The notes under the pieces were generated by a model that had not been told where the DNA came from, did no database searches, and saw only the letters and a program-made list of their open reading frames with translations. Shown piece by piece: positions 48,065-57,737 of a stretch of 64,000 bases of DNA; position 1 is the first letter of the stretch, and each line of letters opens with the position of its first letter. The stretch covers positions 110,724 through 174,723 of the forward strand of contig JAQTYN010000001.1 in NCBI GenBank assembly GCA_028688275.1, in the 5' to 3' direction. Position numbers and translations under genes: made by a program. This stretch comes from Gallionella sp. (GTDB lineage Bacteria; Pseudomonadota; Gammaproteobacteria; Burkholderiales; Gallionellaceae).

Positions 48065-49891
48065 ATGTGTGGAATCGTTGGCGCAGTGGCGCAACGGAAT
48101 GTTGTACCTATCTTGCTGGAAGGTTTGCAACGTCTGGAATATCGCGGTTATGACTCGGCGGGATTAGTGGTCATCAACGACAGTGAGCTGTTGCGGGTAC
48201 GTAGCACGGGACGGGTGCGCGATTTAAGTGAAAAGAGTGTGGATACCAAAGGGCAGATTGGCATTGCCCATACCCGTTGGGCAACGCATGGTGCGCCAAG
48301 TGAACGCAACGCTCATCCTCATATTAGTCGTGATCTGATTGCGGTGGTGCATAACGGCATTATCGAAAACTACGAATTGTTGCGCAGCCGCTTAATCACC
48401 GCAGGCTATGAATTCACCTCGGACACGGATACTGAAGTTATCACCCATCTGGTGCATTCCTATTATTCACAAGGTTTGTCGTTATTGGTAGCAACCCAAG
48501 CCGCCATTGTCGAATTGGTAGGGGCTTTTGCTATTGGGGTGGTTGCGGCAGAAAATCCTGATCAGCTTATTTGTGCGCGACGCGGCAGTCCGTTGTTGCT
48601 GGGCGTGGGAATTGAAGAGCATTTTATTGCTTCGGATGTGTCGGCTTTATTGCCTGTCACCCGCCGCGTGGTGTATTTGGAAGAAGGCGATGTGGTGCAA
48701 GTGGAACGCTTGAGCTATCAAATTTTTGATACGTCAGGCAATCCCGTTCAGCGTGTCGTACAAACCAGTGAAATGAGTAATGAAAGTGTGTCGCTAGGCA
48801 ACTATCGCCATTACATGCAAAAAGAAATTCACGAACAGCCACAAGCCTTGGCGGACACACTGGAAGTGGCATGCCATGGTCACTCCTTGGTTGCAGGACT
48901 CTTTGGTGCTGACGCAGCGACCGTGTTTGCCGAAGTCGATAGCGTGTTGATTCTGGCATGTGGTACGAGTTATCACGCAGGCTTGGTGGCGCGCTATTGG
49001 TTAGAAGAAGTCGCAGGCATTGCTTGTACTGTGGAAGTTGCTAGTGAGTATCGTTATCGCACCAGTGTGGCGAATCCTCGTGCGTTAGTCATCGTTATTT
49101 CCCAATCAGGCGAAACAGCAGATACCCAAGCAGCGTTGAATCACGCGAAATCGCTAGGGCACACCCATACCTTGGCAATCTGTAATGTGGCAGAGAGCGC
49201 ACTGGTACGTTTATGTAAACTACGCTTCTTAACCCGTGCGGGGCCTGAAATTGGCGTGGCCTCGACTAAAGCCTTCACCACACAACTCGTTGCACTGTTC
49301 TTACTAACCTTGGTGTTGGCAAAACAACGTGGTCGTTTAAGCGCGGAACAAGAGCAGAAACATTTGCAGGCATTGCGCCATTTGCCTCTTGCGACTCAAC
49401 ATGTTTTGGCATTGGAGCCACACATTGCCACGTTGGCAGAGCAATTCGCCAACAAGCACCACGCGCTGTTTTTGGGGCGTGGCATGCATTATCCGATTGC
49501 GATGGAAGGCGCACTCAAGCTCAAGGAAATTTCCTATATTCACGCAGAAGCCTATCCTGCGGGTGAATTGAAGCATGGTCCTTTGGCGTTGGTTGATAGC
49601 GACATGCCCGTGATTTCGGTTGCCCCCAACGATGCGCTACTGGAAAAGCTCAAATCCAATTTGCAAGAAGTGCGCGCCCGTGGCGGTGAGCTGTATGTGT
49701 TTGCCGATGCCGACACCCACATTGCCGCTTCCGAAGGGATACACGTATTGCAACTGGCGGAACATGCAGGGTATTTAAGTCCCATCCTGCATACTATTCC
49801 GCTACAACTCTTGGCTTATTACGTCGCGTTGCAAAAGGGTACGGATGTCGATAAGCCTCGCAATCTCGCCAAATCAGTGACCGTGGAATAG
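48065..49891 (+). CDS. glmS: Glutamine-fructose-6-phosphate aminotransferase
   Basis: 608 residues, normal length. N-terminal nucleophile Cys2 ([10 protein letters not shown]), glutaminase [18 protein letters not shown], two SIS domains ([34 protein letters not shown]) and C-terminal NLAKSVTVE. It makes glucosamine-6-phosphate for peptidoglycan and LPS. No glmS ribozyme is visible. Confidence 0.98.
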   Translation: MCGIVGAVAQRNVVPILLEGLQRLEYRGYDSAGLVVINDSELLRVRSTGRVRDLSEKSVDTKGQIGIAHTRWATHGAPSERNAHPHISRDLIAVVHNGIIENYELLRSRLITAGYEFTSDTDTEVITHLVHSYYSQGLSLLVATQAAIVELVGAFAIGVVAAENPDQLICARRGSPLLLGVGIEEHFIASDVSALLPVTRRVVYLEEGDVVQVERLSYQIFDTSGNPVQRVVQTSEMSNESVSLGNYRHYMQKEIHEQPQALADTLEVACHGHSLVAGLFGADAATVFAEVDSVLILACGTSYHAGLVARYWLEEVAGIACTVEVASEYRYRTSVANPRALVIVISQSGETADTQAALNHAKSLGHTHTLAICNVAESALVRLCKLRFLTRAGPEIGVASTKAFTTQLVALFLLTLVLAKQRGRLSAEQEQKHLQALRHLPLATQHVLALEPHIATLAEQFANKHHALFLGRGMHYPIAMEGALKLKEISYIHAEAYPAGELKHGPLALVDSDMPVISVAPNDALLEKLKSNLQEVRARGGELYVFADADTHIAASEGIHVLQLAEHAGYLSPILHTIPLQLLAYYVALQKGTDVDKPRNLAKSVTVE

Positions 49892-50177
49892 TTGCACCTT
49901 GCAGTCGAACCCACAGTCAGTCGTTGTATGAATCCAAATGGCAGCGACTGACCGCACCTGCTCGCCCGACGGCAATCTTCAATAGATGAAGCGACTTAAT
50001 ATTTAATGGGTGAGCACATGCCGTCGTTGGAAAAGTCAAAAGCAGCCAGCCATATCGTGTCGGACTATGCTGACAGTACATCCTCGCATCAATGCACGAA
50101 ATAGGCGTAGAGCCTACGACGGAAAAGCGGTAGAATCCTAACATTAAAAAATTTTAATATCCACGAGGGGGAAAATT
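49892..50177. other. Intergenic region upstream of fbp
   Basis: 286 bases without a gene. The last 60 are AT-rich (AACATTAAAAAATTTTAATA) and likely hold the fbp promoter; CGTAGAGCCTACG is a small palindrome at about 50106-50118. Confidence 0.45.
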
Positions 50178-51182
50178 ATGAGTAAAGGTCTAATTCAGTT
50201 CATTATCGAAGAACAACGTGCTGCAGCACCAGGTGCAACAGGTGATTTCACTGGCTTGCTAAGTGACATCGTGGTTGCGTGCAAACGTATCGCACATGAC
50301 GTGAACAAGGGTGCATTGATCGGCGTGTTAGGCAGCGCAGGTAGCGAAAACGTGCAAGGTGAAACCCAGAAAAAACTGGACATCATCACCAATGAAATTT
50401 TCATTGAATCCACTGTTTGGGGCGGTCACTTGGCTGCTATGGCATCTGAAGAAATGGATGACATTTACAAGATCCCAGCACAATACCCAAAAGGTAAGTA
50501 TTTGGTGGTGTTTGACCCATTGGATGGTTCTTCCAATATCGACGTAAACATTTCTGTTGGTACCATTTTCTCCATCTTGCGTGCACCTGAAGGCGTGGAA
50601 GACCCAACGGCTGAAGACTTCCTGCAACCAGGCGTGACCCAAGTGTGTGGTGGTTATGTGCTGTACGGTCCAGCAACGATGATGGTCATCACGACGGGTC
50701 ACGGTGTAAACGGCTTTACTTTGGACAACGACATTGGCGAATTTATGTTGTCACATCCCAACATGACGATTCCTGAAGATACCTTGGAATTCGCGATTAA
50801 CGCCTCTAACGAACGTTTCTGGGAAGCCCCGATTCAACGTTATGTGGATGAATGCGTAAAAGGCAAAACAGGTCCACGCGGTATCAATTTCAATATGCGT
50901 TGGGTGGCTTCTATGGTGGCGGAAGTACATCGTATTTTGGTACGCGGCGGGGTGTTTATGTATCCTAAAGACACGAAAGATCCTACCAAGGCAGGTAAAT
51001 TGCGTTTGTTGTACGAAGCGAATCCGATGTCTTTCATCGTGGAACAAGCGGGTGGTGTTTCTTCGACAGGCTACGAACGCATTATGGACATCAAACCCTC
51101 TGGTTTGCATCAACGCGTGCCAGTGATCTTGGGCTCCAAAAATGAAGTAAACCGCATCATTTCCTACCATAAGGAAGCATAA
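50178..51182 (+). CDS. fbp: Fructose-1,6-bisphosphatase class I
   Basis: 334 residues. Metal motif [19 protein letters not shown] and upstream MASEEMDD; C-terminal [14 protein letters not shown]. It removes the C1 phosphate in gluconeogenesis and the Calvin cycle. Codon use differs slightly (highly biased), as in well-expressed genes. It starts the fbp-purE-purC-can cluster. Confidence 0.97.
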   Translation: MSKGLIQFIIEEQRAAAPGATGDFTGLLSDIVVACKRIAHDVNKGALIGVLGSAGSENVQGETQKKLDIITNEIFIESTVWGGHLAAMASEEMDDIYKIPAQYPKGKYLVVFDPLDGSSNIDVNISVGTIFSILRAPEGVEDPTAEDFLQPGVTQVCGGYVLYGPATMMVITTGHGVNGFTLDNDIGEFMLSHPNMTIPEDTLEFAINASNERFWEAPIQRYVDECVKGKTGPRGINFNMRWVASMVAEVHRILVRGGVFMYPKDTKDPTKAGKLRLLYEANPMSFIVEQAGGVSSTGYERIMDIKPSGLHQRVPVILGSKNEVNRIISYHKEA

Positions 51183-51185
51183 TTT

Positions 51186-51680
51186 ATGAGTAATAAGCCG
51201 CTGGTATCCATCATCATGGGTAGTGCCAACGACTGGGAAATCATGCAGCAAGCGGCTCGCGCGCTGCGTGATTTCGGGGTGGAATTTGATGCGCGCGTTA
51301 TTTCGGCGCATCGCTCTCCCGACCTGCTATTCGATTACATCAAAGACATGCACGCGCAAGGTGTGCAATGTTTTATCGCAGGCGCAGGCGGTGCGGCGCA
51401 TCTGGCTGGGGTGATTGCGGGTAAAACCACCTTGCCTGTGTTGGGCGTGCCGATTCCCTCCAAATACCTCAAAGGCATGGACTCGCTGTTATCTATCGTG
51501 CAAATGCCCAAAGGCATTCCTGTTGCTACCTTCGCCATCGGTGAAGCAGGAGCCGCCAATGCGGCATTGTTCGCGGTGGCGATGTTAGCGTTGAATGACG
51601 CGACGTTGGCGCAACGCTTAACGGCGTATCGTCAACAACAAGCCGAGCAAATTGCGGCGACCAGCTTGCCGTCACTCTAA
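51186..51680 (+). CDS. purE: N5-carboxyaminoimidazole ribonucleotide mutase
   Basis: 164 residues. IIMGSANDWEIMQQAARAL, ISAHRSPDLLFDYI with the active His, and GAGGAAHLAGVIAGKTTLPV are the class I PurE pattern. It makes CAIR in purine synthesis. It begins 3 bp after fbp. purK is not adjacent. Confidence 0.97.
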   Translation: MSNKPLVSIIMGSANDWEIMQQAARALRDFGVEFDARVISAHRSPDLLFDYIKDMHAQGVQCFIAGAGGAAHLAGVIAGKTTLPVLGVPIPSKYLKGMDSLLSIVQMPKGIPVATFAIGEAGAANAALFAVAMLALNDATLAQRLTAYRQQQAEQIAATSLPSL

Positions 51681-51695
51681 ATAGTTTTGCTTTAC

Positions 51696-51718
51696 CAGTG
51701 GAGCTTCTCGCTCCACTG
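51696..51718 (+). terminator. Hairpin between purE and purC
   Basis: CAGTGGAGC, loop TTCTC, GCTCCACTG followed by TTCTTGT. Strong stem with weak T tail; may be a partial terminator. Confidence 0.55.
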
Positions 51719-51745
51719 TTCTTGTACCGTCCTCAGGAGTAAAAA

Positions 51746-52630
51746 ATGTCCGCTTTACATGAATCTCATTTAACCAGCTTGCCCTTGTTACATCGCGGCA
51801 AAGTACGTGACCTTTACGAAGTGGATGCGCAACATTTATTGATCGTACAAACGGATCGTTTATCCGCCTTTGACGTGATTTTGCCCGATCCTATTCCTGG
51901 TAAAGGCGCGGTATTAACGACCGTATCGAATTTTTGGTTTCACAAATTACAACACATTATCCCCAACCATTTAAGCGGCATAGATCCTGAATCCGTGGTC
52001 AAAGGTGAAGATGAGCAAGCGCAAGTGCGTGGGCGTTCCTTTGTCACGAAGAAACTCAAACCGCTGCCCATTGAAGCGATTGTGCGCGGCTATTTGGTCG
52101 GTTCAGGTTGGAAGGATTATCAAAGAACAGGTGCTGTGTGCGGCATTGCCTTGCCTGCGGGCTTGCGTGAAGCGGAAAAGTTGCCAGAGCCTTTGTTTAC
52201 CCCATCCACCAAAGCCGCCGTGGGTGACCATGACGAAAACATCTCGTTTGCCCAAGCGGTTGAATTATTGGGCGAAGCGCGCGCCAAGCAAGTGCGTGAT
52301 GCAACTTTGGCTTTGTATGTCGCGGCTGCTGACTTTGCTGCGACCAAAGGCATTATCATCGCAGATACCAAGTTTGAGTTTGGCGTAGATGACGCGGGTA
52401 CTTTGTACTTGATCGACGAAGCTCTCACGCCAGACTCTTCACGCTTCTGGCCAGCCGATCAATACCAAGTGGGGAGCAACCCACCGAGCTTTGATAAGCA
52501 GTTTGTGCGCGATTGGCTGGAGTCCTCAGATTGGAACAAACAAGCTCCCGCGCCGCGTATTCCACCCGAAATTCTGCAAAAAACAGCGGACAAATATGCC
52601 GAGGCACTTCAACGTCTGACCGCGCCATGA
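51746..52630 (+). CDS. purC: SAICAR synthase
   Basis: 294 residues, the type close to yeast Ade1 rather than the 237-residue E. coli form. [60 protein letters not shown] and [10 protein letters not shown] are diagnostic. Catalyses the aspartate addition step. Its stop overlaps the next start. Confidence 0.96.
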   Translation: MSALHESHLTSLPLLHRGKVRDLYEVDAQHLLIVQTDRLSAFDVILPDPIPGKGAVLTTVSNFWFHKLQHIIPNHLSGIDPESVVKGEDEQAQVRGRSFVTKKLKPLPIEAIVRGYLVGSGWKDYQRTGAVCGIALPAGLREAEKLPEPLFTPSTKAAVGDHDENISFAQAVELLGEARAKQVRDATLALYVAAADFAATKGIIIADTKFEFGVDDAGTLYLIDEALTPDSSRFWPADQYQVGSNPPSFDKQFVRDWLESSDWNKQAPAPRIPPEILQKTADKYAEALQRLTAP

Positions 52631-53262
52631 TCCTGTGGCCGCAACCGCTCATTGAAGGTTTTTTGCGCTTTCGTCAGCAGCGTTTTTCGGTTGACGATGT
52701 CAACTACCTTCGCCTGTTTGCGGAAGGACAGAAGCCTAAATTTCTGATTGTGGGCTGTTGTGATTCACGCGTCGATCCCGCGTTGATTTTTGATTGCGCA
52801 CCAGGCGAACTGTTTGTGGTGCGCAATGTGGCGAATATTGTGCCGCCCGCAGGTGACCGCACGGGGCATCATGGCACGACCTCCGCGCTGGAATATGGGG
52901 TTTGTAATTTGGGCGTGGAACACATCGTCATCCTTGGTCATGCGCATTGCGGCGGGATTCAAACCCTGATGCAAAGCAATGGCGTGAACAATCCCGACTC
53001 CTTTATTGACGACTGGATGTGCTTGGTTGAATCTGCCCGCGTCAGCGTTGAACGAGACCTGTCGGATGGCACACCTGAGCAACGCCAACAAGCCTGTGAA
53101 CAACGCGCCATCTTGGTTTCATTGCAAAATCTATACACCTTCCCATGGATTGCTGAACGCGTCGCGGCAAAGAAACTAGCCCTGCACGGCTGGTATTTTG
53201 ACATTCCGAGAGGGCAGTTGTTGGCGTACAACCAACAAATGCAAAGTTTTGAAGCACTGTAG
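52627..53262 (+). CDS. Beta-class carbonic anhydrase
   Basis: 211 residues from the ATG at 52627 (ATGA overlap with purC). Zinc ligands in GCCDSRVDP (Cys, Asp) and GHAHCGGIQ (His, Cys). It interconverts CO2 and bicarbonate in the cytoplasm; bicarbonate is a substrate for purine carboxylation, so the context makes sense. Confidence 0.95.
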   Translation: MILWPQPLIEGFLRFRQQRFSVDDVNYLRLFAEGQKPKFLIVGCCDSRVDPALIFDCAPGELFVVRNVANIVPPAGDRTGHHGTTSALEYGVCNLGVEHIVILGHAHCGGIQTLMQSNGVNNPDSFIDDWMCLVESARVSVERDLSDGTPEQRQQACEQRAILVSLQNLYTFPWIAERVAAKKLALHGWYFDIPRGQLLAYNQQMQSFEAL

Positions 53263-53299
53263 CAGATAGCGTTGCGTCATATCCATCCGTTGGGATCCA

Positions 53300-54265
53300 T
53301 TATTTTTCTTTAACTTGCCGATACCAATTCGCCGTTTCACTCAGTCCTTGCGCCATGGTGTAAGGCGGCTGCCAAGCCAGTTCATTACGAATCTTTTGAT
53401 CGCTGATGCGCAAGGAACCGAATAGTCGGTCGATTGCCGCCGTTCGCCCTAGTGCACGCCCAATACGACGCAGTAGCCCAACGGGAAAATAGAACGCAGG
53501 GTTGCGACAGCCTAAGGCCGTGGCGATGTTGGCTACTAATTGTGCGGTGGAAATTGCCTCGCCATCGCTGACTAAGTAGGTTTGTCCCGCTGCATCAGGA
53601 TGCGTGGCGCAGACGCGCAGCGCATCAACGAAATTTCCTACATATACCAAGCTACGTGCATTTTGCGCACTCTTCAACGGCAGCGGCACGCCCCGTTCGA
53701 TCACCGAAAACAGACTAATGAAATTACCCTTCACCCCTGCGCCATAAATCAATGGTGGACGCACAATCACCACCTCTAAACCTGTTTCAGCCGCAACACG
53801 ATGCAATACCTGCTCCGCCTCCCATTTGGATACGCCGTAGGGATCTTGAGGATTGGGGATGTCTTGCTCGGTGTAACTGGTTATGCCAGAAGTGCCTTCA
53901 CCATTCACCTTAATCGAACTCACATATACCAGCCGTTTCACCCCCGCCAATACCGCTTGTCGCGCCAAATTTTCCGTGGCATCCACGTTCACGAGGCGAA
54001 ATTCTGCCAGTGGGTCTGTCGAGGTGTCCTGCATCACATGTACCCGTGCCGCGAGATGGATGACCACCTCTACGCCACGCAAGGCGGATGACCAATCGGT
54101 ATGCGCATCTAAATTGCCGACAATGCTATTTTCCAGTCCCATGATCCACGCGGCATCGGAACGTACCGCAGCATGAACGCCGTGCCCATGTTCCAACAAA
54201 TGCGAGCAAAGAGCTTGCCCGACGAAGCCATTCGCGCCTGTAATTAAAAAGTTAAGTTTATCCAT
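53300..54265 (-). CDS. NAD-dependent sugar-nucleotide epimerase/dehydratase
   Basis: 321 residues from the ATG at 54265; an ATG at 54277 is also possible. Rossmann motif TGANGFVGQALCSHLLEHG and catalytic Tyr-x3-Lys in DPYGVSKWEAEQ. It probably acts on a UDP-sugar for O-antigen or capsule. C-terminal LAWQPPYTMAQGLSETANWY is typical of the family. Confidence 0.9.
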   Translation of the reverse strand: MDKLNFLITGANGFVGQALCSHLLEHGHGVHAAVRSDAAWIMGLENSIVGNLDAHTDWSSALRGVEVVIHLAARVHVMQDTSTDPLAEFRLVNVDATENLARQAVLAGVKRLVYVSSIKVNGEGTSGITSYTEQDIPNPQDPYGVSKWEAEQVLHRVAAETGLEVVIVRPPLIYGAGVKGNFISLFSVIERGVPLPLKSAQNARSLVYVGNFVDALRVCATHPDAAGQTYLVSDGEAISTAQLVANIATALGCRNPAFYFPVGLLRRIGRALGRTAAIDRLFGSLRISDQKIRNELAWQPPYTMAQGLSETANWYRQVKEK

Positions 54266-54300
54266 GGTTGTTCGCATACCTAAAAGGAGAGGTCATTCAG

Positions 54301-55215
54301 CTAGTTTCCTCCCCGCCACTCACCCCTTCCAGGTAAGGCATCCCATGCTTCAATGCCTTCCAACGGATAGTTATAACGCAAGGTATAACGCAATCTCCGC
54401 AATTTACCTAGCCAAGTGGCGCGCACGGCATTGTATGGGTTGCTTGCTGTTTTACCGCCATCAGGCTGGCGTAGGGTAGGCAAAATATAACGATAGAATT
54501 CAAGTTGCGTAATACCCCACTTCATCACAAAAATATGGCCGCCTTGATTATGCTTGATGCGTCCCGTACTTGCGCAGCCAAAGTGATAAAAGCGACTCGC
54601 ACCTACTACGCGGAAATTGCGACAACCCGCCACCCAAAATTTCATCAGCAAGTCATCATCACTGCTCATTCCAGGGGAGAATTCCAAGCTGTAGCCGCCC
54701 ACCATGGTCCACCATTTTTTATGTACCAGCGTAGGTTGCAGCGAAGCTCCCTCTTTGTCACCACGCCCATCAAGGCGATAGTGCTTCAAGAAGGCTGTCT
54801 CATCAAAGTTTTCAGGAGAGGTGCCAAAATTTTGCTTAATGATGTCTGGGTGATCGTTGGTTTCTGGTTGGATCAATGTGCCGAAGAAGAGCGCAAGATC
54901 GGTATCCACAGACTGAATCGCATCAACGAAAGCTTTATCCCATCCAGGAGCAGCTACCATGTCGTCATTCATATACAACACCCAATCATGGCGGGCTTGC
55001 GCAAACAAGTGATTGACGGACAAGCAAACGCCCACGTTTTTATCGGACTGGGTGTATTTAATGCCTTGCGCTTGTACCCAAGCTAGCGATCCATCCGAGC
55101 CATCATTCAAATGCACAATGATTTCGTGATTAAACTGAGAATGTCGCTGCAAACTTTCAACACACAGCTTTAAATAAGCGAGATTGTTCCAACTGGGAAT
55201 GACGATGCTGAACAT
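54301..55215 (-). CDS. Glycosyltransferase family 2, copy A
   Basis: 304 residues. GT-A fold start FSIVIPSWNNLAYLKLCVES, LNDGSDGSL, and metal-binding DxD-like LYMNDDM. Same family as 56496-57335; both contain SPGMSSDDD/DN and PTLVHAKWW-like segments, so they are paralogues. They probably add sugars to a surface polysaccharide. Confidence 0.9.
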   Translation of the reverse strand: MFSIVIPSWNNLAYLKLCVESLQRHSQFNHEIIVHLNDGSDGSLAWVQAQGIKYTQSDKNVGVCLSVNHLFAQARHDWVLYMNDDMVAAPGWDKAFVDAIQSVDTDLALFFGTLIQPETNDHPDIIKQNFGTSPENFDETAFLKHYRLDGRGDKEGASLQPTLVHKKWWTMVGGYSLEFSPGMSSDDDLLMKFWVAGCRNFRVVGASRFYHFGCASTGRIKHNQGGHIFVMKWGITQLEFYRYILPTLRQPDGGKTASNPYNAVRATWLGKLRRLRYTLRYNYPLEGIEAWDALPGRGEWRGGN

Positions 55216-55227
55216 ATAGGTTTTCCT

Positions 55228-56499
55228 TTACTGAGGTTGATGCCCAGTGATGAATTGGGTGTTGTAACAAGCCGCCAATAAAACCGCAACGGTAAAACTA
55301 TAAAATGCCGCTGCCATGGTGAGGTTCAGAATCTCCACTGTCAAACCAAACACCAAAAATCCGCTGACAAACGTGATGCCCAATACAGCTGTCTGCCTAA
55401 CTTGAACAACGGCGGATTTGGTCGCCTTGAAGAATAATTTGAGCGGTACGAGATAAATCGCCAATATGGCCATCAGGCCAAAAACACCCATACCCACAGC
55501 TTTAGATAAAATATCGTTATGAGCTTCCCCCCGCCCAAAATTTGCCGCGTAAGGGGTTACTTTTCCAGTCTCGGTCATCCGATTCATTTCTTGTGCGAAA
55601 CCTTCCACCCCTACGCCGAAAATGGGGTGGTCTAAAAATACATCCACAGCCGCGTGGTAAAGCTGCCAACGAATACCCGTCGATGTATCCCGATTTCCTT
55701 GGCTAAATACCGTGGCATCATTGGTTAATTCATGTACCCGCTGATTCACCGTGCTATTGAATGAAAAAAGTAGTGCAAAGGTAAGCATGGCTGCGATCAT
55801 GGACGATAAAATAACGCGTAGCGGAACTCTATTTGTTCTGAAATAAATAAAAATGACGATGAACAGGGGAATTGCCAACCATCCACCTCGTGAACCTGAT
55901 GCGAAAGAAGCCGATATTCCCGCAATAAAACCAGCAATTTTCAAGAGGCGCATGGGTAGGTTGTCACGGGAGAACCAATGTAAACTAAAGAGTGATAACA
56001 CGCCCAGTAGTAGTTCAAAGTCGCCGTAATGGATCAAGTCTAAGGTGGGAACGCCCATCCTGCCTCCTCCCAAGTCTTTTGCCATCAACAAGCCAATAAT
56101 TGCCGCCACAGGAAAGGCGAATTGCAACACAAAGAAAACATTTGAGCGCAACCGCTGCAAAAGCAAAAAAATGGGAATTGCCAAAAAATAACGTGAAGCA
56201 GAATCGTAGGGGTGCGCCGTGTAGTGCTGGTTGAAACTCTGGCTAATGAAAATGGCGATGGGTATCGCGAACATGGCGATTGTATATGCCGTCCATTCGC
56301 GTTGCCACACAACGGCATTTATACCCTTGGGACGGATGATTGAAGTCATCACCGCAAGTAATAACATGAAAAAAAGTACCGCGTTCATACCGCCCCTGAC
56401 GGCAAGCATCAGCACGGGATACGCCAAGAGCAGCAGCATTGCCGCGAGTTCGATTGAAAAGTGGTAGCGTGATTGCGTTATTGAGCGGAGCGCAATCAT
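55228..56499 (-). CDS. O-antigen ligase/polymerase (Wzy_C) family membrane protein
   Basis: 423 residues with about eleven hydrophobic helices. Wzy_C signature: ASGSRGGWLAIPLFIVIF and, before a late helix, GRGEAHNDILSKAVGMGVFG. It likely links or polymerises polysaccharide at the periplasmic face. It overlaps the GT copy B stop by 4 bp. Confidence 0.87.
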   Translation of the reverse strand: MIALRSITQSRYHFSIELAAMLLLLAYPVLMLAVRGGMNAVLFFMLLLAVMTSIIRPKGINAVVWQREWTAYTIAMFAIPIAIFISQSFNQHYTAHPYDSASRYFLAIPIFLLLQRLRSNVFFVLQFAFPVAAIIGLLMAKDLGGGRMGVPTLDLIHYGDFELLLGVLSLFSLHWFSRDNLPMRLLKIAGFIAGISASFASGSRGGWLAIPLFIVIFIYFRTNRVPLRVILSSMIAAMLTFALLFSFNSTVNQRVHELTNDATVFSQGNRDTSTGIRWQLYHAAVDVFLDHPIFGVGVEGFAQEMNRMTETGKVTPYAANFGRGEAHNDILSKAVGMGVFGLMAILAIYLVPLKLFFKATKSAVVQVRQTAVLGITFVSGFLVFGLTVEILNLTMAAAFYSFTVAVLLAACYNTQFITGHQPQ

Positions 56500-57335
56500 C
56501 CTATCCGCCTTTTTATCTCACTGCGTATCATCGCCCAGCGATATTCAGCCGTATTTTCTGGCTCAGCCAAAGTGATGGCTTCAGCAATGTCGCCACGTCG
56601 TAGGTAATAGCGGTTAAACACCGATTGGCGCACGCCCCATTTATGCAGGAACTGCTTGCCGCCGTCGTTCTTTTTGACTTTTCCAGTCGATTTAGATTGA
56701 AAGTGATACACCAACGACTCCCCCACGCCGATAAAGGTGCGGCAGCCTGCGTGCCATAGTTTCATGGCAAAGTCGTTATCACTGCTCATGCCAGGGGAAA
56801 ATTCACTGCTGTAGCCCCCGACTTTGAACCACCATTTTGCGTGTACTAGCGTGGGCGGCCAAGTGGAGCCGTACCAGTCTGGTTTATGAAAACTGGGTAA
56901 ATCTGCCAGAAGTTGCGATTCGGCAAAGGTATCGGTATCGCGTCCATAATCCCGCACAATGACGCAAGGATTGCCGCTTTCGGTCGGTTCTATCATTGTG
57001 CCCGACAGCATAAACAAATCGCTATCCAAGGTATTGAGTTTATTGACCAATGCGCTATCCCAATTGGGGCAGCAATACATGTCGTCGTTGAGATAGAGGA
57101 TGTAATCAAACGTAGCGTGCATCGCAGCTTCGTTCACTGCAAAACAGATGCCGATATTTTGTTCGGAGTAGGTGTAGGCGTATTGCCGCTCGCGCACCCA
57201 TTCCAGCGTACCATCGCTACCATCATTGACGTGAATAATGATTTGGTGTGGATAAGCAGAATTTTGCTCAATACTGCGTACGCACAGTTTGAGCAGCTCC
57301 AAATTGTTCCACGTTGGGATGAGAATAGAAAACAT
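56496..57335 (-). CDS. Glycosyltransferase family 2, copy B
   Basis: 279 residues. FSILIPTWNNLELLKLCVRS, HVNDGSDGTLEWV, ILYLNDDMYCCPNWDS and EFSPGMSSDNDFAMKLWHAG. Paralogue of copy A with the polymerase gene between them. First gene of the minus-strand polysaccharide operon. Confidence 0.9.
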   Translation of the reverse strand: MFSILIPTWNNLELLKLCVRSIEQNSAYPHQIIIHVNDGSDGTLEWVRERQYAYTYSEQNIGICFAVNEAAMHATFDYILYLNDDMYCCPNWDSALVNKLNTLDSDLFMLSGTMIEPTESGNPCVIVRDYGRDTDTFAESQLLADLPSFHKPDWYGSTWPPTLVHAKWWFKVGGYSSEFSPGMSSDNDFAMKLWHAGCRTFIGVGESLVYHFQSKSTGKVKKNDGGKQFLHKWGVRQSVFNRYYLRRGDIAEAITLAEPENTAEYRWAMIRSEIKRRIG

Positions 57336-57545
57336 AGTGGGCGGGCTTTAAAGTGGTTTAGGCATTATCCGTTATTTTGAATTATTTTGGTCGTGGAACG
57401 TTGCCAAACTGTGCAGCCTCACGCTCCTTTGCGACGCCGTCGCGCAATGCTTTGTCACATCACCGACGCGGAGGAAATTCTTATACCGCTACAGGGAATC
57501 GTATTTCGGATCGCACCAATCAACCGATTACCCAGGAGTTCCGTG
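57336..57545. other. Gap between polysaccharide operon and tracrRNA
   Basis: No gene credible; short plus-strand frames here have no family look. It should hold the promoter for the glycosyltransferase operon. The T run that ends the tracrRNA is at the right edge. Confidence 0.5.
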
Positions 57546-57659
57546 CAAAAAAGGTTGAGAGAATCACGCACAAGCAAAGAGCCGCAGCTATGGCGGCTCT
57601 TTCATTTGGTGCATCTTTCAGCTTGTTAGCGTTCAGAGCGCAAATCCCAATCTACTGGT
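57546..57659 (-). ncRNA. tracrRNA
   Basis: Read on the minus strand. The anti-repeat (57625-57656) pairs with the crRNA repeat over 16 consecutive bases (57638-57653) plus a second short stem (CGTT and GTT) separated by a small bulge. Then comes CUGAAAGAUGCACC, which resembles the AAAGAUGUGCC nexus of Neisseria tracrRNA, a stem-loop AAAGAGCCGC-loop-GCGGCUCUUU (57576-57602), and a terminal U run (57546-57551). Start about 57659 by promoter position. About 114 nt. Confidence 0.85.
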
Positions 57660-57666
57660 GGGGCGC

Positions 57667-57695
57667 ATCGTAGTGTGAATGCCCAATCGCGTCAA
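57667..57695 (-). promoter_or_regulatory. Sigma70-like promoter of tracrRNA
   Basis: Minus strand: -35 TTGACG (57690-57695), 17-bp spacer, -10 TACGAT (57667-57672). Predicted start at 57659 lies 3 bases before the anti-repeat. Confidence 0.7.
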
Positions 57696-57725
57696 GGATT
57701 TCGTACTAGAATCACGCATTCACAC
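57673..57725. repeat. 10-bp inverted repeat spanning the tracrRNA promoter and cas9 leader
   Basis: GTGTGAATGC (57673-57682) and GCATTCACAC (57716-57725) are perfect inverted copies 33 bases apart. The left half lies in the tracrRNA promoter spacer and the right half just upstream of the cas9 ribosome site. Confidence 0.6.
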
Positions 57726-57737
57726 CAAGGAGAAAAT

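Noticed and set aside
57675..57737. Longer cas9 start at 57675
   Set aside because: It would overlap the tracrRNA promoter and lacks a ribosome site; ATG at 57738 has AAGGAG and gives the normal RuvC-I spacing.
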